Assembly: GCF_016545825.1 (NCBI RefSeq)
Contig: NC_052621.1
Location: 10,316,199 to 10,380,198, forward strand
DNA length: 64,000 nt
Direction of reading: 5' to 3'
Source: Eucalyptus grandis
Taxonomy: Eukaryota; Streptophyta; Magnoliopsida; Myrtales; Myrtaceae
The notes under the pieces are model-generated. The model made no database searches. It was not told the origin of the DNA and saw nothing but the letters and a program-made list of their open reading frames with translations. The number at the start of each line of letters is the position of its first letter. The stretch's first letter is position 1. Positions 1-11,137 of this stretch are shown piece by piece. Position numbers and translations under genes: made by a program.

Positions 1-304
1 AATCAGTTTGCCAAACAATGACTTGATAGTTATATTCCTGGAGTATATGACAGAGAGAATTGGACACTGAACTGGTGAGGTGTGTACATGACTTGTTAGA
101 GCGCAATAGGCTTTCCAATTCCATCTGCTGTGATTCTTCTGTTCTCTTTAAACTAGGAAGGAGCTACTGAAACCTGCTACACTGGGATCTTAAAGTGATT
201 TTGTTGCACCGTTCTTTACAACAACCAAAAAAGAAAGCTACTGTTGAAGAAACATCTATGATTTTGTTTACATTTTCCTCGTTGTGATTGTCCTTTTTGC
301 CTAG
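1..304 (+). other. Intron (or upstream part) of the GATA gene
   Basis: This AT-rich stretch lies directly before the GATA coding exon. It ends in a pyrimidine-rich run followed by CCTAG at 300-304, a good 3' splice site. The reading frame of the downstream exon meets TAG exactly at 302-304, so coding starts after it. I infer an intron whose 5' exon lies left of the window; no coding was found in it. Confidence 0.6.
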
Positions 305-1036
305 AATGAGGATAAAGCTAAAGTAAAAGCATCGCCCAGCTATACTGAGACAAACTCAAACAGAAGTATTTGCCACCATCAGACTTCTAATGACAAAGAT
401 TCTAGCCTCGAGAACAGCAGCTCTGGTTCAATTGAGAACTCGCTTCTCTTCAGCTCCAAATCTTTAATCCCTGTAAAGCGTCCTCGGAGCAAGCGGTTAC
501 GCCCACAGACGCCAAAGACTAGGTTCAACTTTCCTTTTGCTTCCTCTGCTAGCAGTGCTTCTGGTATATACCATCCTTTGGCAGCTTCCAGGTCATCCTC
601 AGAAGGCCGCCATACTAAAAAAAGTTCCGGCAAAAGAAAGGGGAAGGAAAAGAATTTACATTTGCTCTCTGGAGCAGAAGAGATGAACTCAGCTTCACAA
701 AATCCGAGTGCAACCAGGAAATGCATGCATTGCGAGGTCACTAAGACCCCACAATGGAGAGAAGGGCCAATGGGGCCCAAGACCCTTTGCAATGCATGTG
801 GGGTTCGTTACAGGTCCGGTCGCCTCTTCCCGGAGTACCGTCCAGCAGCAAGTCCGACATTCATCTCGTCATTGCATTCTAATTCTCATAGGAAGGTAAT
901 TGAAATGAGGAAGAATGGAAATCATGAGTCTGGGTTTGCATCCATGAACAACTTGAGGCACCCTCAGGTTAGAATGTCTGATGGGGTGTACCTGTTTGAT
1001 TCGATTTGGACTGGAAAGGAGAACAGTTTTTCTTGA
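305..1036 (+). CDS. GATA-type zinc-finger transcription factor, last exon
   Basis: Nuclear DNA-binding regulator of the plant GATA family. The exon opens after the splice acceptor at 300-304, is in phase 0, and reads 243 codons to TGA at 1034-1036. The zinc finger is C-X2-C-X18-C-X2-C, with cysteine codons at 722, 731, 788 and 797, and contains the core [19 protein letters not shown]. It is followed by the conserved [17 protein letters not shown] tail and HSNSHRKV, typical of plant subfamily A (I) GATA factors. Before the finger lies a basic stretch ([12 protein letters not shown], then [12 protein letters not shown]), probably nuclear localisation, and a serine-rich segment. The finger near the C-terminus and an 18-residue loop match subfamily A. 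The N-terminal exon is outside the window. No frame breaks are seen, so this looks like a live gene. Which GATA paralogue it is cannot be settled here. Confidence 0.93.
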   Translation, partial: NEDKAKVKASPSYTETNSNRSICHHQTSNDKDSSLENSSSGSIENSLLFSSKSLIPVKRPRSKRLRPQTPKTRFNFPFASSASSASGIYHPLAASRSSSEGRHTKKSSGKRKGKEKNLHLLSGAEEMNSASQNPSATRKCMHCEVTKTPQWREGPMGPKTLCNACGVRYRSGRLFPEYRPAASPTFISSLHSNSHRKVIEMRKNGNHESGFASMNNLRHPQVRMSDGVYLFDSIWTGKENSFS

Positions 1037-2650
1037 GTTTAGGTGGATCTTGTTTTGTTCTCCAATTCCTTGGTTCTTTATATTCAGGCTAATTGGTTTT
1101 TCTGTAGATGGATGCAATAAGTAGGATGAGGTAATAGTACTGATTTAGGGAGATGGGAAGGGTTGCGCTTAGTCTGTGAAGTCGTGAAACTTTTAACCGT
1201 TTCTGTGCACTTCGAAGCTGATTGAATCCCTGAACCTGGATACTCGATGAGTTTGCCATACTTAGCCATTGATAGAATGATTCTTTGTAATAGACTGATT
1301 CTCTCTCCTCTCTCTCTTGATTTCTCTCCTTATTCTTTGGTAGAATTTGCAGTTGCTCTCTTTCTGAAAATTGCCACTTGCAGTAACACTGGGATTTTCG
1401 CGTAAGTTCCATTTGGAGAATAGGCCTATGCAGATTTAGAAATCGAGACAGTTTATCCTGGTCAGTAATTTACAGGAGTCGAATATGATTGAACCAAACA
1501 GGTGGTTAGTCGAGTGTTTTAAGATTTCGTTTGTAAGTCGGTGGTCACATAATCAATTCTCAGTAAATTCTTGGTCTCTGGGAACCCTAGTCTACGAAGG
1601 ATATGGTTAGGGTGATGGGTGTGCCGTTGCACACGGTGAGGCTGCAATGACGGGCTTGCCCAAAGATGGGTGCTTCATTGACACTTGCAAATTGAACATT
1701 CCAACGGCGGCAGTTGAGACTTGTCTTTGGCCATTGGAAAGAATTATGATTGAAATGCCTTCTTGCTTTGCGCCAAGGAAAAGAACATATGATCGAAGGA
1801 AAGGCAATAAGGGACGTCGATGAAGAAAGTTTAAATGAAAGACCTTCAATGAATCGCCATTGGTAATCGTAGCCTTCTTTGCTTTGCTATCAAGATTTGG
1901 GAACCGATTGGAGCCATGAATTGTCGTTCACGATGTCCGGTAGTTAGGAATACAAAGAGTGTCTTACACCATTTGTCACACTAGGAAGTCATAGCCTATG
2001 GTCCATTGGAGTGGCTCGCATCCCCGGCCAAAATCCGTAGGAGACGAGTCTTGCCCCCCTTTGAATTGATCATTCTCTCCTGCATCTATCAATTTTGCCA
2101 AACCCTAGGAGACCAGAGTTTATGGCACATCTTTACCAGAGAGCCAGAGCATTTCAACGTTATCCTTCCAAAACATCTAAAAATCTCTTCAAAGACGTGT
2201 CAATTACATCAATTTACACTGGCTATCGATTACTAGGACCAACCGACCCAAACTAAACACAGGCCCTTGTTTTCGGTCAATTCTAAGAATTCCAAATGTC
2301 ACATTCAAGCGAAATAAGTATCCCAAAAGTTACTAAAACTTGTGATTAAAGTGTAATCGAGCTCTTAACGTTACTTTTCACGGTTCCTGTGGCCCATTGG
2401 GTGAGCCGTCTATGCATTCTCTTCTTAAGCCCAGGCCTGCCCACTACATTATGTGCTCTGAGCTGCTCGATATCTTCTCATGACAGGCTCTTTTGCTAAT
2501 GCGCTTTCTTTCTCAAGGGTACTTGTTACGCATTGATTACCCATTACAATTGTCAATAGCAGTGCACTGATAAATACAAAACTTCCCTCCATGATTATTC
2601 TTAATAGGAACTTTGCTGGCCCTGGCTCACAAAATTCTTCCTAATATGCT
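1037..2650. other. GATA 3' UTR and unassigned intergenic DNA
   Basis: The first 250 bases after the GATA stop are probably 3' UTR, including a CT-rich patch near 1300-1330. From about 1560 to 2270 composition is more balanced, with short open frames on both strands that I cannot match to any family. This may be an old transposon or gene relic. Around 2650 the sequence switches abruptly to the copy A duplicated block. Confidence 0.4.
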
Positions 2651-2917
2651 TAAAAAATAGAATTAGATTCTAACTTGATAGAAGTTAAGTTTGTAGAATC
2701 AATTCACGAGATCTAGATGATGGAGTTGTGGTCAATCAAATCTTAACTCTATCATAAACCAAATGAGGTTGCTTGAGAGCATAGGAATTATTTTTTATTA
2801 TCTATTATCAATCATAAAATTTGGTTTATTTTTCATAAAAGAAAAAAATCCATTTCTTTGTATTTGAAAAACGAATACCTGGTCAATAACCTAGTACAAA
2901 GGTCAATTGGGACATAC

Positions 2918-3031
2918 CTCAATCATTTTCGATTGATCTGCACTTGTCTTTGGAGATGATACCCCAGATAATCCATCTTGGAATTTCTCTTGCGGTGAGG
3001 TAGGTGGGGTTGAAATTTTAGGGTCTTCCAT
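2918..3031 (-). pseudogene. MBD-like gene copy A: exon 1 only
   Basis: The complement reads ATG at 3031-3029 and 38 codons beginning MEDPKISTPPTSP, ending in a GTATG donor just below 2918. It is essentially identical to exon 1 of copies C and D. Everything that should follow (exons 2-8, at lower coordinates) is missing: homology ends inside intron 1 at about 2650. It is a truncated leftover, proline/serine-rich with no domain of its own. About 1 kb of upstream flank (3032-3965) is kept. Confidence 0.75.
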
Positions 3032-3424
3032 TTGAAAGAGAGGAGACAGTAGATGTAGAGAATAAAATGGTCAATATTTCAAAGAACGCAGTTAAATAGA
3101 GCCAAACAATTTTGCCTATTTATTATGTTGCACTAGTACATTTACATCAATGAAATCTCATGAAATTTAATTTACCTAAGTTGGCAGTCAAAAAAGATCA
3201 TAAAAGCTAAATTGAATCGACCCTACTAAATTATAACCTTTTCATAAATGCAAAGCCAAATATAATCATTAGGTACACGAACCTACGTTATGTGTATTGC
3301 TTATTACAAAGGAAACTTCAAATGAGTTGGGGCAAGTGAAACTTGGAAAAACATATCCACTTTCGTGACTTTTAATTGATTTATGGAAAATACGATTATT
3401 TGAAATTATTTAGGCGCTTTTGCG

Positions 3425-3427
<3 letters not shown>

Positions 3428-3480
<53 letters not shown>
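3428..3480. repeat. (AG)n microsatellite upstream of copy A
   Basis: About 26 uninterrupted AG units lie roughly 400 bp upstream of the copy A start codon. The same tract, shorter, is at the same place upstream of copies C and D, and is absent upstream of F. Confidence 0.97.
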
Positions 3481-3482
<2 letters not shown>

Positions 3483-3964
3483 AAAGGAATTTTAGGAATG
3501 TAAACTAGCACCAGTTGATGTGTGATTAGAAATACTATAATCATAATTAACATTTAAGAGATTACCAAATTTTATGGATGTAAGTGGTCAAATGTAAAGA
3601 GGTCTCAGGACACGCATTGATCCTTATCTCTTATGCATTTCAAAATTCAAACCTCGAATGCTCATTAGACTAAAGAATTAAATGCCAGATTTTGCATTTT
3701 TGACTTCCATGAATGGCCTTGGCCTTTTATAGGGATCATTAAAACCGTAATCAGATCACGTTAACTACAATGAACGATGAATTTAGCCCGATCGTTTCAA
3801 ATATCTAGCCACATCTTATTAGCAAATGAACTCCATTTTCGGTGCGACGAAAGGAACATACCCTTACTCCTACAAGTTTGGAATAAAATTTTATTATAGG
3901 CTTGATAAGAGTGAAGGAGATCACATGTTCGCTTGAAAAGCTAGTATGTATCTTGTTAATATTG

Positions 3965-5012
3965 GGATAATTGTCTAAAAATTCCTAAACCTAGGCCGTG
4001 TTTGGTTCAGCATTTCTAAGGGGCTTTGAGCCACCAAAGCCCCTTGGAAAAATTTTTGGTGCTTGGTTCAACATTTGGAGGTCTCCTTGGCCAAATGCTT
4101 GCCTTTGAAATGTTGAAAACCTAGAGCAGGTGGGGACCTTCTACTTCCTCTGGCCGGCCGGCGAGGCTCACCCTCGCTGGCCGGAGGCGAGGTCGAAGAG
4201 GTCAACCTCACTGGCCACTAGCAAGGGTGAGGCCTCGCCAAATCTGGCGAGGTCGGCCTCGCCAGCCAGCGGGCGAGGCGCCGGTTTGAGGCCCTCGCCA
4301 AGGTTGGGTGAGGCATGCAAGGGGCTGCGGCGGAGGCGTGGAGGGAGAGGATGAGGAGGAGGAGGAGGAGGCGGTGGAGCAGCTACGGAGATGCAAAGAG
4401 GGACCTCGCCTTGGTTGGGTGAGGCCTGCCGCCGGATCTGGTGAGGCTCGGCCCTCGCCAGATCCAACAGGGCAGCGCCCCTCTTCGCATCTCCGCAGCC
4501 ACTCCGCCACCTCATCCTCCTCCTCCTCATCCTCTCCCTCCCCACCTCTGTCGCAGCCCTTGGCGATGGCAGCCTTGCCCAACCTTGGCGAGGGCTGAGC
4601 TCGCCGGATCTAGCGGGGCCTCGCCCTCGCCAGATCTGGCGGGGCCTTGCCCTCGTTGGCCCTTGCCTCCCGGTCGGCGGGGCGAGCCTCGCCGGCCCTC
4701 GCCTTTGGCTGGTGCCGGCCAGCGGAGGAAGAAGAAGGTGAGAAAAGAAAAAGAAAAAAGAAGAATTAAAAAATTGAAAATATATATTAAAAATTTGAAA
4801 AAAAATATTTAAAAATATTTAAAAATTGCAACATTCGTGTTCGCCACCAGTTGTCCCCCACCGGCGTCCACGTTAGCACCGACCGGCCAATTTTGACCGG
4901 ATGAACTGAATTGGCACATTATAAAAGGTTTAGGACTAAATTGGCCAAAAAAAAAAATTATGACTAAATTGGCACAATTGCAATTGATTTAGGACTTTTG
5001 GTAATTCTCCCC
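3965..5012. mobile_element. Inverted-repeat element with GC-rich core, A|B junction
   Basis: The left end reads ATAATTGTCTAAAAATTCC near 3967. The right end, read on the complement, begins GGGGAGAATTACCAAAAGTC. The two are imperfect terminal inverted repeats of about 28 bp. Between them lie an AT-rich arm, a core of GC-rich purine/pyrimidine motifs built on GGCGAGG and its complement (4140-4720), and another AT-rich arm. No transposase is visible, so it is a non-autonomous DNA element (MITE or MULE-like). Open frames in the core are proline/arginine-rich low complexity and not credible genes. A nearly identical copy is at 30538-31613. Confidence 0.6.
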
Positions 5013-5386
5013 ATGATCATTCTTTCTCAATTCATTTGAAAGATAGTTATATTGCCATATCTATATTCTTTTTTTTTGTTGTTGGTAAAAGGTAATAATT
5101 ATAATGAGGAAAGGCTAGATGCATATTCTTAGTTGTTTTAGAAAGTATTAAACAAGAATGACTCGTGAAGTTGTCCATACGAATGTCAATTCAAAAAGTC
5201 AAAAAATATCCACGACGATATTTATAGTTTATCATTTGATAATGAAATAGTGAATTGCAAAAAGTAACGATACCAATTAAAAGAAATAAGTTCCTTGTAC
5301 ATTGATAATGTTAATCATACAGAATCAACCATCTAAATAATTACAAAAGCTAATTAATTACCTAGAAGTGAATATAACTGGTAATA

Positions 5387-5638
5387 GTGCCTACAGTTGG
5401 AGAAAGATATTGTAAGTTAGGCCTCTTCTTAAGCCTCGTGTTGGATGCTCGATTGGTAATGGCCAATAAGCGTGCCTTTGGCACGATAACTGACACCCAT
5501 ATGGCTGTCTCTTCTGATCAGTATCCTAAAAGAATAGCCTATGATGCTGGTCTAAGCCTCCATGCCAAGGTTAGCGAGATGTCCGCGGCTCTTATTGGGC
5601 ATGGTCTCGTACCAAATGAGAACCTGATGGGAATTTAA
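5387..5638 (+). pseudogene. Convergent gene fragment, faintly acyl-CoA synthetase-like (with copy B)
   Basis: An 83-codon frame, starting at GTG here, lies in the 3' flank of copy B on the opposite strand. It includes LVMANKRAFGT and SAALIGHGLVPNENLMGI. The last part resembles the segment of AMP-forming acyl-CoA synthetases just before their GIY..NRPEW motif. Reading on through the stop gives GI, stop, A-V-I, stop, which would fit GIYAVNRPEW with Tyr and Arg codons turned to stops. The match is from memory and short, so identity is tentative. It has no start context or partner exons and is probably a dead fragment carried by the duplication. Copies are at 25060, 32048 and 60694. Confidence 0.35.
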
Positions 5639-6191
5639 GCTGTTATTTGAGATACTCAACCTAATCACCTAGCCGAGTTCTATGTCAGTTCTATGTCACA
5701 AAAATGAATCCAGAAATGGTTTGTTTTCTAATGTGACAATTCCAGGAAAATATGGCAGCGGATACTTGAATAGTGGGAGACAAATGCCCCCATTACGTTC
5801 CCAATTTCGTTATTTCGACTCACCAGCTCCTATATTGATGACAACAATTTGAAGAGAGTCTTTAATCTCAATAAAGATTATAAGCCACCAAAAACAAATG
5901 GAAAGAAAACATAGGCTTTATTCCCATTCCACTTTCTCTATCCCCGGCTGACAAACAAGGCTTGATGATTCATAGTTCAATTTACAAAAGTTTCAAGAAC
6001 AAATATCATCCAACAAGTTTGCTGTATGAAATGTAAATAAACTCGGTTACGATTGGATAAACCAAGTCAGATATTTGTGAAGAAACATTCGAACTAATGC
6101 ATGTCATTTTATGCTCTTCCTTAAATCATGGATGCATGAGCTGGTGGAAAGTGATGGCTCTCTTTCTCAACTAATCAAAGCAATCTTCCCC

Positions 6192-6834
6192 TCAAGCAGA
6201 TTTGCCTCTTGTAGGAGTCTCTTCATCACTAAATGCATCATCTTTGTTCTCACTTTGCTTGACTTCAAGGATTTCTCCCCTCAAGTTCGCTTTCTATAAA
6301 AAAAAAAAAAATCAAATAATCAAATAATTAGCATATATAAGGAGCTCATTTTTCTCTTAAGTTGTAAGATTTGCTTCAAAGGAATAACCTTGTGCCCCTG
6401 ATCCACTACAGAAGAAGTTTGTGAGGTTGTTGTGCGATTCCTCCAAAAAACATTTAATGTTGGTTTCTGAATTTGTGTTTTCAACACCGGTATAGTCAAC
6501 ACTTCTGCTAGTGTCAAGTTGAGCATTCGGAAACTTCTCTGCATTAAAGATTTTAAATAACTTGGATGGAGGAATTTCTTCTTTCTTGGAAGACATATTT
6601 CTCTTCGATGAACCTTTTGATGCAGTACTAGGACCTTGCTCCTAAATTGGTATCCAAATGAAGTGTCACTAAATAAAAAATAACTAGTTCACATTTTACT
6701 TATTTAGGGTTTTGATAACTCACTTGTACAGAATGATTCCCTGATGTCTCCTTAGCAATGAAAGCCTCCATTATAAACTCAACAACCTCAATAGTTGAGC
6801 GAAACATCCTACTTGACTGTCCATGATGATAGAA
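6192..6834 (-). pseudogene. MBD-like gene copy B: exons 8-6 only, broken
   Basis: Exon 6 (6724-6834) encodes the second half of the MBD-type domain, including MFRSTIEVVEFIMEAF. Exon 7 (6389-6641, 253 nt) is an open Ser/Lys/Glu-rich tail. Exon 8 (6192-6293) carries a 1-nt loss and a 2-nt gain relative to copy D, so its frame stops early. The exon 6 acceptor, AG in the other close copies, is AA here (6835-6836). Exons 5-1 are gone: 142 bp beyond exon 6 the sequence is interrupted at 6977 by an LTR element. In substitutions it resembles copy D more than C. Certainly non-functional. Confidence 0.8.
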
Positions 6835-6976
6835 TTGCAAAGATAGTAGATTTTGTTAGCTTCATTATTGGATAAATTCCCAAAAATCATGGGCAAAGCT
6901 ATTACTCATCAAAAGGTGTAAAGAAAGTTTGAGTACACTTAATAATAAAATAGGTGATAAAGTAAAAGTAAGATAT

Positions 6977-8996
6977 TGTCGCGACCTCTTTTTTCCGGCG
7001 CCTGCAATCGGGTACGGGCGCCTAAGGAGGCTAATGGCTCGGCTGAATTTAGTTAGCCCAGACTCTCCCAAGTCCACCAATTCACGACTTTAATGGTTTA
7101 AATTTTTAACCTGTAAATTAATTTTAAAATGGAGTCGCCACTAATCAATTTGGGGTGGGTCGATTAGAAACCCAAGCGAAGTATCGGGAGAAATACTCGC
7201 TCCTGCGCAACCAGAGAAATTAGGATCGGGGACTTGATTACACTAGTTAATCACTAATGCCCTTTCGGTACCTAATCTTGTTTAAACCCTGAGGTTTTTG
7301 GATGTTTGAGGGATTTTTCCATGTATTTTGTGAAGAAAAAAACATTTTTCGGGTCTTTTTCTCATTTTTTTTGACATAAAAATCATTTTTTGGATTTTTG
7401 ATCTTTTTCTGAAAATATAAATCATTTTTTTTGGCTTTTTCTGACTTTTTTTGGCTTTTTTGGGAAAATATGGACATTTTCGATTTTTTTGATTTTTGGA
7501 AAATAAATTATTTTTTTGATTTTTTTGATTTTATTTATTAAAATATTATTTTATATTAAAATATTAATATATTTTTAAACAATGACCCGGTCGGGTTCCC
7601 GGGTTGGGACCGACCCGGTTCGCAACCCACGAGACCCTGACGGGCCCGACTCGGATTTTTGATTGTTTTTCCCCCTTTTTTTAGAAAACAAGCCTGGCCC
7701 AAAAATAAACCCACTTCTCTTAGGCCCGTGCGAATTTAGTCCACGCGTGAAGGCCCAACCCGGGGAAACCCTACCCGGATGCCAATCCAGCCCGACTTGG
7801 CCGACAGCCGCGACCTCGTTTGCGGAACCCTACCCAGCCGCGACCCGCTACTACCCCGAGCTCGACCCGACGCCGCGCGCGCCTCGTTTTTGCTTGGACG
7901 CGGTGCCGATGGAGGAACCGAGGCGGCGGCTTGCGTCGACGACAGCGCGATGACGGTCTTCCACGGCGACGACGACTAGGGCGGCGACAACGGCGGCTGC
8001 TGGTTTCTCGAGAGGGAAGTGACGGCGAAGCTATGGCAATAGGCGGGACGGCGACCCGGGTTTCAAGCGAAAAAACAACGACATGCGGTGGGCGATACTT
8101 TTGTAGAGGGAGTACGGCGCGGGGCGTTGCTGGTCGGCGTCGGGGCCGTGGGCGCGGCGGTTTTCGTCGGTGGCGACTGAGCGATGACGACGGCGTCGAG
8201 GAGGGATCACAGCACGGCGGTGGACAAATCCGAGCCTCCCCCTTCTAATTTCCCTTCGCTCAGCCCCCTTCTTCGCAGATCTAACCCCTCGCGCTCGGAT
8301 CTCTCTCACTCCGGCCAGATCCGAGCCTCCACCGGCCGGATCTAACCTCCTCGGACTCGCTCGCCGGCGGCCTCCCCCGAAGTCTCTCAGTGGGAGGTCA
8401 GCCGAGCTCGCGACCCGAGTTCTCTCTCGCTCGCTCTTCGATTCCTCCCCCGAAGTCTCTCAGTGGGAAGATCTCGGAGCTCGCTTGTGTCCTTCGACGA
8501 TAGAAGTGCTCCGCTATTTATAGGCGAGGAGGTCCGGTCGACGGAGCTTCGACCGCCGGTCCCTTTTGCGCGCCGAGCGGTTCTCCTTGGCTGGATCGGT
8601 GTCCCATCCGACCTTATCCAGCGAAGTGTGCTCGGCATTGATGGCGCCTGAGATCTTATCCTCTCCGGCTGACGTCGGCCTACTCCCGTCGGCTGTAGGC
8701 CATCCTTCGCGCACGTCGTCGGCCATCGCGCGTGAGATGCAAGCAATTGAGGAATAAGAAGACAGGAGGAAGAAGAAGAGAGGGGGGCCCAGGCCAAAAT
8801 TCAAGAAAACAAGGGCTGGGCCCTAGGCCCGCGCAAGGGAGAGAAAAAGAGGGGAGGGGCTGGGCTTTTGGTTTCTTTTGTTTTTTTCCTGCTTTTTTGG
8901 TTGTTTTTGTTATTTATTATTTATTATATGAAAAAAAGGAGAAATAAAAGAAAACAAGGCCTAATTAATAACTTAATCGAAATTTAGGTGTCAACC
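6977..8996 (-). repeat. 3' LTR of the gag-only element (2.02 kb)
   Basis: It matches 17608-19299 over the shared length. On the element's strand it begins near 8996 with GTTGACACC (the expected leading T is a G) and ends GGTCGCGACA at 6977. It holds a T-rich stretch (7290-7570), a GC-rich leader-like part (7600-8760) and the block GGTACCGAAAGGGC (complement at 7259-7272) shared with the other two long LTRs. Open frames inside it are compositional. Confidence 0.85.
8514..8523 (-). promoter_or_regulatory. LTR TATA box, 3' LTR
   Basis: The complement reads CTATAAATAG, a strong plant TATA match, inside the LTR and pointing the same way as gag. The identical decamer is in the other LTR. From this LTR, transcription would run out of the element into copy B exons 6-8 in the sense direction. 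Confidence 0.65.
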
Positions 8997-9016
8997 TTTT
9001 GCCCCCCTCTTTGAAG
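8997..9016 (-). other. Polypurine tract
   Basis: On the minus strand AAAGAGGGGGGCAAAAG directly precedes the 3' LTR start, the expected place for the plus-strand primer of an LTR retrotransposon. Confidence 0.7.
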
Positions 9017-9239
9017 GTAAGTTCGCAGAGGTTGCATTCAAAGACAAACCTGATACCTAAATTTTGTCTACACATATGCAATAGATTATACTTTATTTGG
9101 GACCTATTATTCTATGCAGAAAAAGAGCAATACTAAGACAGATAAAAAGATACCTGTAGTTACTTACCGGGAGTGAGTGAAATAGGGTGTGAACCCCGAG
9201 TTTGGCAAGTATCAAGGCGTCATCTTACCTGGTGATATG

Positions 9240-9575
9240 AGGAGGTTGCTTTTCCAGGGCTCGAACTATTCTTCGGTCGCCTGCTAAAACAATCAATGAT
9301 TTGTCTAGGACCCGAACATTTCTTCGGTCGCCTTGACGGGAAATTGCTTCTCCAGGACCCGAACCATTCTCCGGTCGCCTGTTAAAACAATCAATGATTT
9401 GTCTAGGACCCGAACCTTTCTTCGGTCGCCTGTTAAAGCAATCAATAGTTTGTCTAGGACCCTAACCTTTCTTCAGTCGCCTTGACGGGAAATTGCTCTT
9501 CCAGGACCCGAACCATTCTTCGGTCGCCTGTTGGAGCAATCAGAGGTTTGTCTAGGACCCAAACTTTTCTTCGGT
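9240..9575. repeat. Minisatellite, about 50-bp units
   Basis: Roughly seven imperfect units are built on TCTAGGACCCGAAC followed by TTCTTCGGTCGCC, spaced about 50 bp, often alternating as 100-bp pairs. It is inside the internal region of the gag-only element. Confidence 0.85.
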
Positions 9576-9589
9576 CGCCTTGATGGGAG

Positions 9590-9885
9590 ATGCTCCGACC
9601 TTTCTCAGGGCATCTATTTGTTGGGGGTGCCTGACCTCAATCAAGGACACCGGTTGGTACCCGACCTTTTCGGGAGATGCGCCGATCTTTATCGGGCATC
9701 GATTTGTGGGGTGTCTGACTTATGTCGGAGACACCAGTTGGAACCCGACCTTTCTCGGGAGATGCGCCGACCTTTCTCAGGGCATCGATTTGTGGGGTGT
9801 CTAACTTCTGTTGGAGACACCAGTTGGAACCCGACCTTTCTCGGGAGGATGCGCCGACCTTTCTCAGGGCATCGATTCTGGAAGA
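9590..9885. repeat. Minisatellite, about 88-bp units
   Basis: Three to four units carry GATGCGCCGACCTTTCTC, GGCATCGATTTGTGGGGTGT and GGAGACACCAGTTGGAACCC in that order. It follows the 50-bp array directly, with related motifs such as the CCGACCTTTCTCGGG family. Confidence 0.85.
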
Positions 9886-10084
9886 TACTTGGACATTTAC
9901 AGGTATATCAAAAAGTACCTGGATATTCACAAGTACTAACCTAAAGGATATTTGGGCCTTTGCAGGCGTCAAAATGGGTATTTGGCTGATCATAGGTATT
10001 GAATGGGTACTTGGGTGATCACAAGTATGAATTCTTGGGGGATACTTGGACCTTGACAAGCATCGAAGGGGTACTTGATAATGG

Positions 10085-11005
10085 GAAATATCAAGGACAT
10101 ACCTTGGATATTTGTGAAGGTGTCTCACCTCTTGGCAATTGGGAAATATCGAGGGCATACCTAGGATATTCGTGAAGGTCTCTCACCTCCTGGTAATTGG
10201 GAAATATCGAGGACGTACTTGGGATATTCGTGAAGGTCTCTCACCTCCTCCTCACCTCTGGTAATAATATCGAGGATGTACAGGATATTCATGAAGGTCT
10301 CTCACCTCCGGGTAGTTGGAATGTCGAGGACGTACCTTGGATATTCATGAAGGTCTCTCACCTCCTGTAATTGGGAATGTCGAGGACGTACATGGGATAT
10401 TCATGAAGGTCTCTCACCTCCTGGTAATTGGGAATATCGAGGGCGTACCTGAGATATTCGTGAAGGTCTCTCGCCTCCTGGTAATTGGGAATATCGAGGA
10501 CATACATGGGATATTCATGAAGGTCTCTCACCTCCTGGTAATTGGGAATATCGAGGATGTACAGGGATATTCATGAAGATCTCTCACCTCACTGGTAGGG
10601 AATATCGAGGGCGTGATATTCGTGAAGGTCTCTCACCTCCTGGTAATTGGGAAATATCGAGGGCGTACCTAGGATATTCATGAAGGTCTCTCACCTCCTG
10701 GTAACATAAACTTGAATGTAGCACGAGGCTTACCTGGATGGCCGCAGGCACTTAAAAGGGGTGGAACACCTGGATAGCCACAGGTGTACAAAGTACTGGT
10801 TGGAATATCGAGGACGTACATTGGATATTCATGAATGTCTCTCACCTCCTGGTAATTGGGAATATCGAGGACGTACCTGGGATATTCATGAAGGTCTCTC
10901 ACCTCCTGGTAACATAAACTTGAATGTAGCACGAGGCTTACTTGGATGGCCGCAGGAACTTAAAAGGGGTGGAACACCTGGATAGCCACAGGTGTACAAA
11001 GTACT
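10085..11005. repeat. Minisatellite, about 57-bp units
   Basis: About thirteen imperfect units contain GGTAATTGGGAATATCGAGG and GATATTCATGAAGGTCTCTC. The period of 57 is a multiple of three, so several frames stay open and mimic a 19-residue protein repeat. A longer variant with a GTAACATAAACTTGAATGTA insert occurs twice (about 10680-10800 and 10890-11005), a second-level duplication. I regard it as non-coding. Confidence 0.88.
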
Positions 11006-11137
11006 GGAATACTTGGATGAACACAAGTATTTAATGATACAACCCGGGACCACTCAGTTGGTCCAAGTGTAAGAAAGCATACCTGGGTAGGCGCAGGCAC
11101 ACAAAGCAATGGAATGCTTGAATAGCTGCTATTATTT

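Larger units (their letters stand above)
2655..6976. repeat. Segmental duplication: A-B block, copy of the C-D junction
   Basis: From about 2655 to 6976 the sequence runs nearly base for base with about 29242-33567 and then 36349-36365. The order is shared: exon 1 and upstream flank of one MBD-like gene, an inverted-repeat element, the 3' flank and exons 8-6 of the next. Only small indels separate the two, including GA-repeat length. The left edge joins unrelated DNA at about 2650 and the right edge is an LTR element at 6977. Confidence 0.85.

Noticed and set aside
1607..2236. Short frames on both strands between GATA and copy A
   Set aside because: No family match, no repeats of them elsewhere in the window, no splice structure.
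4130..4812. Overlapping frames on both strands in the GC-rich core (also 30695-31393)
   Set aside because: Both strands and several frames are open because of GGCGAGG-type repeats; the products are Pro/Ser/Arg low complexity and lie inside an inverted-repeat element.
7247..7477. Lys/Asn-rich minus-strand frame (and 18059-18310)
   Set aside because: Translation of a T-rich LTR tract; composition effect.
7663..8947. Arg/Pro/Ser-rich frames (and the counterparts at 18366-19256)
   Set aside because: They lie in the GC-rich part of LTRs and are disrupted by indels between the two LTRs, so are not conserved as protein.
9531..10576. Frames with 19- and 29-residue repeats
   Set aside because: They follow minisatellite periods divisible by or near a multiple of three, on the strand opposite to gag, with no start context or domain.
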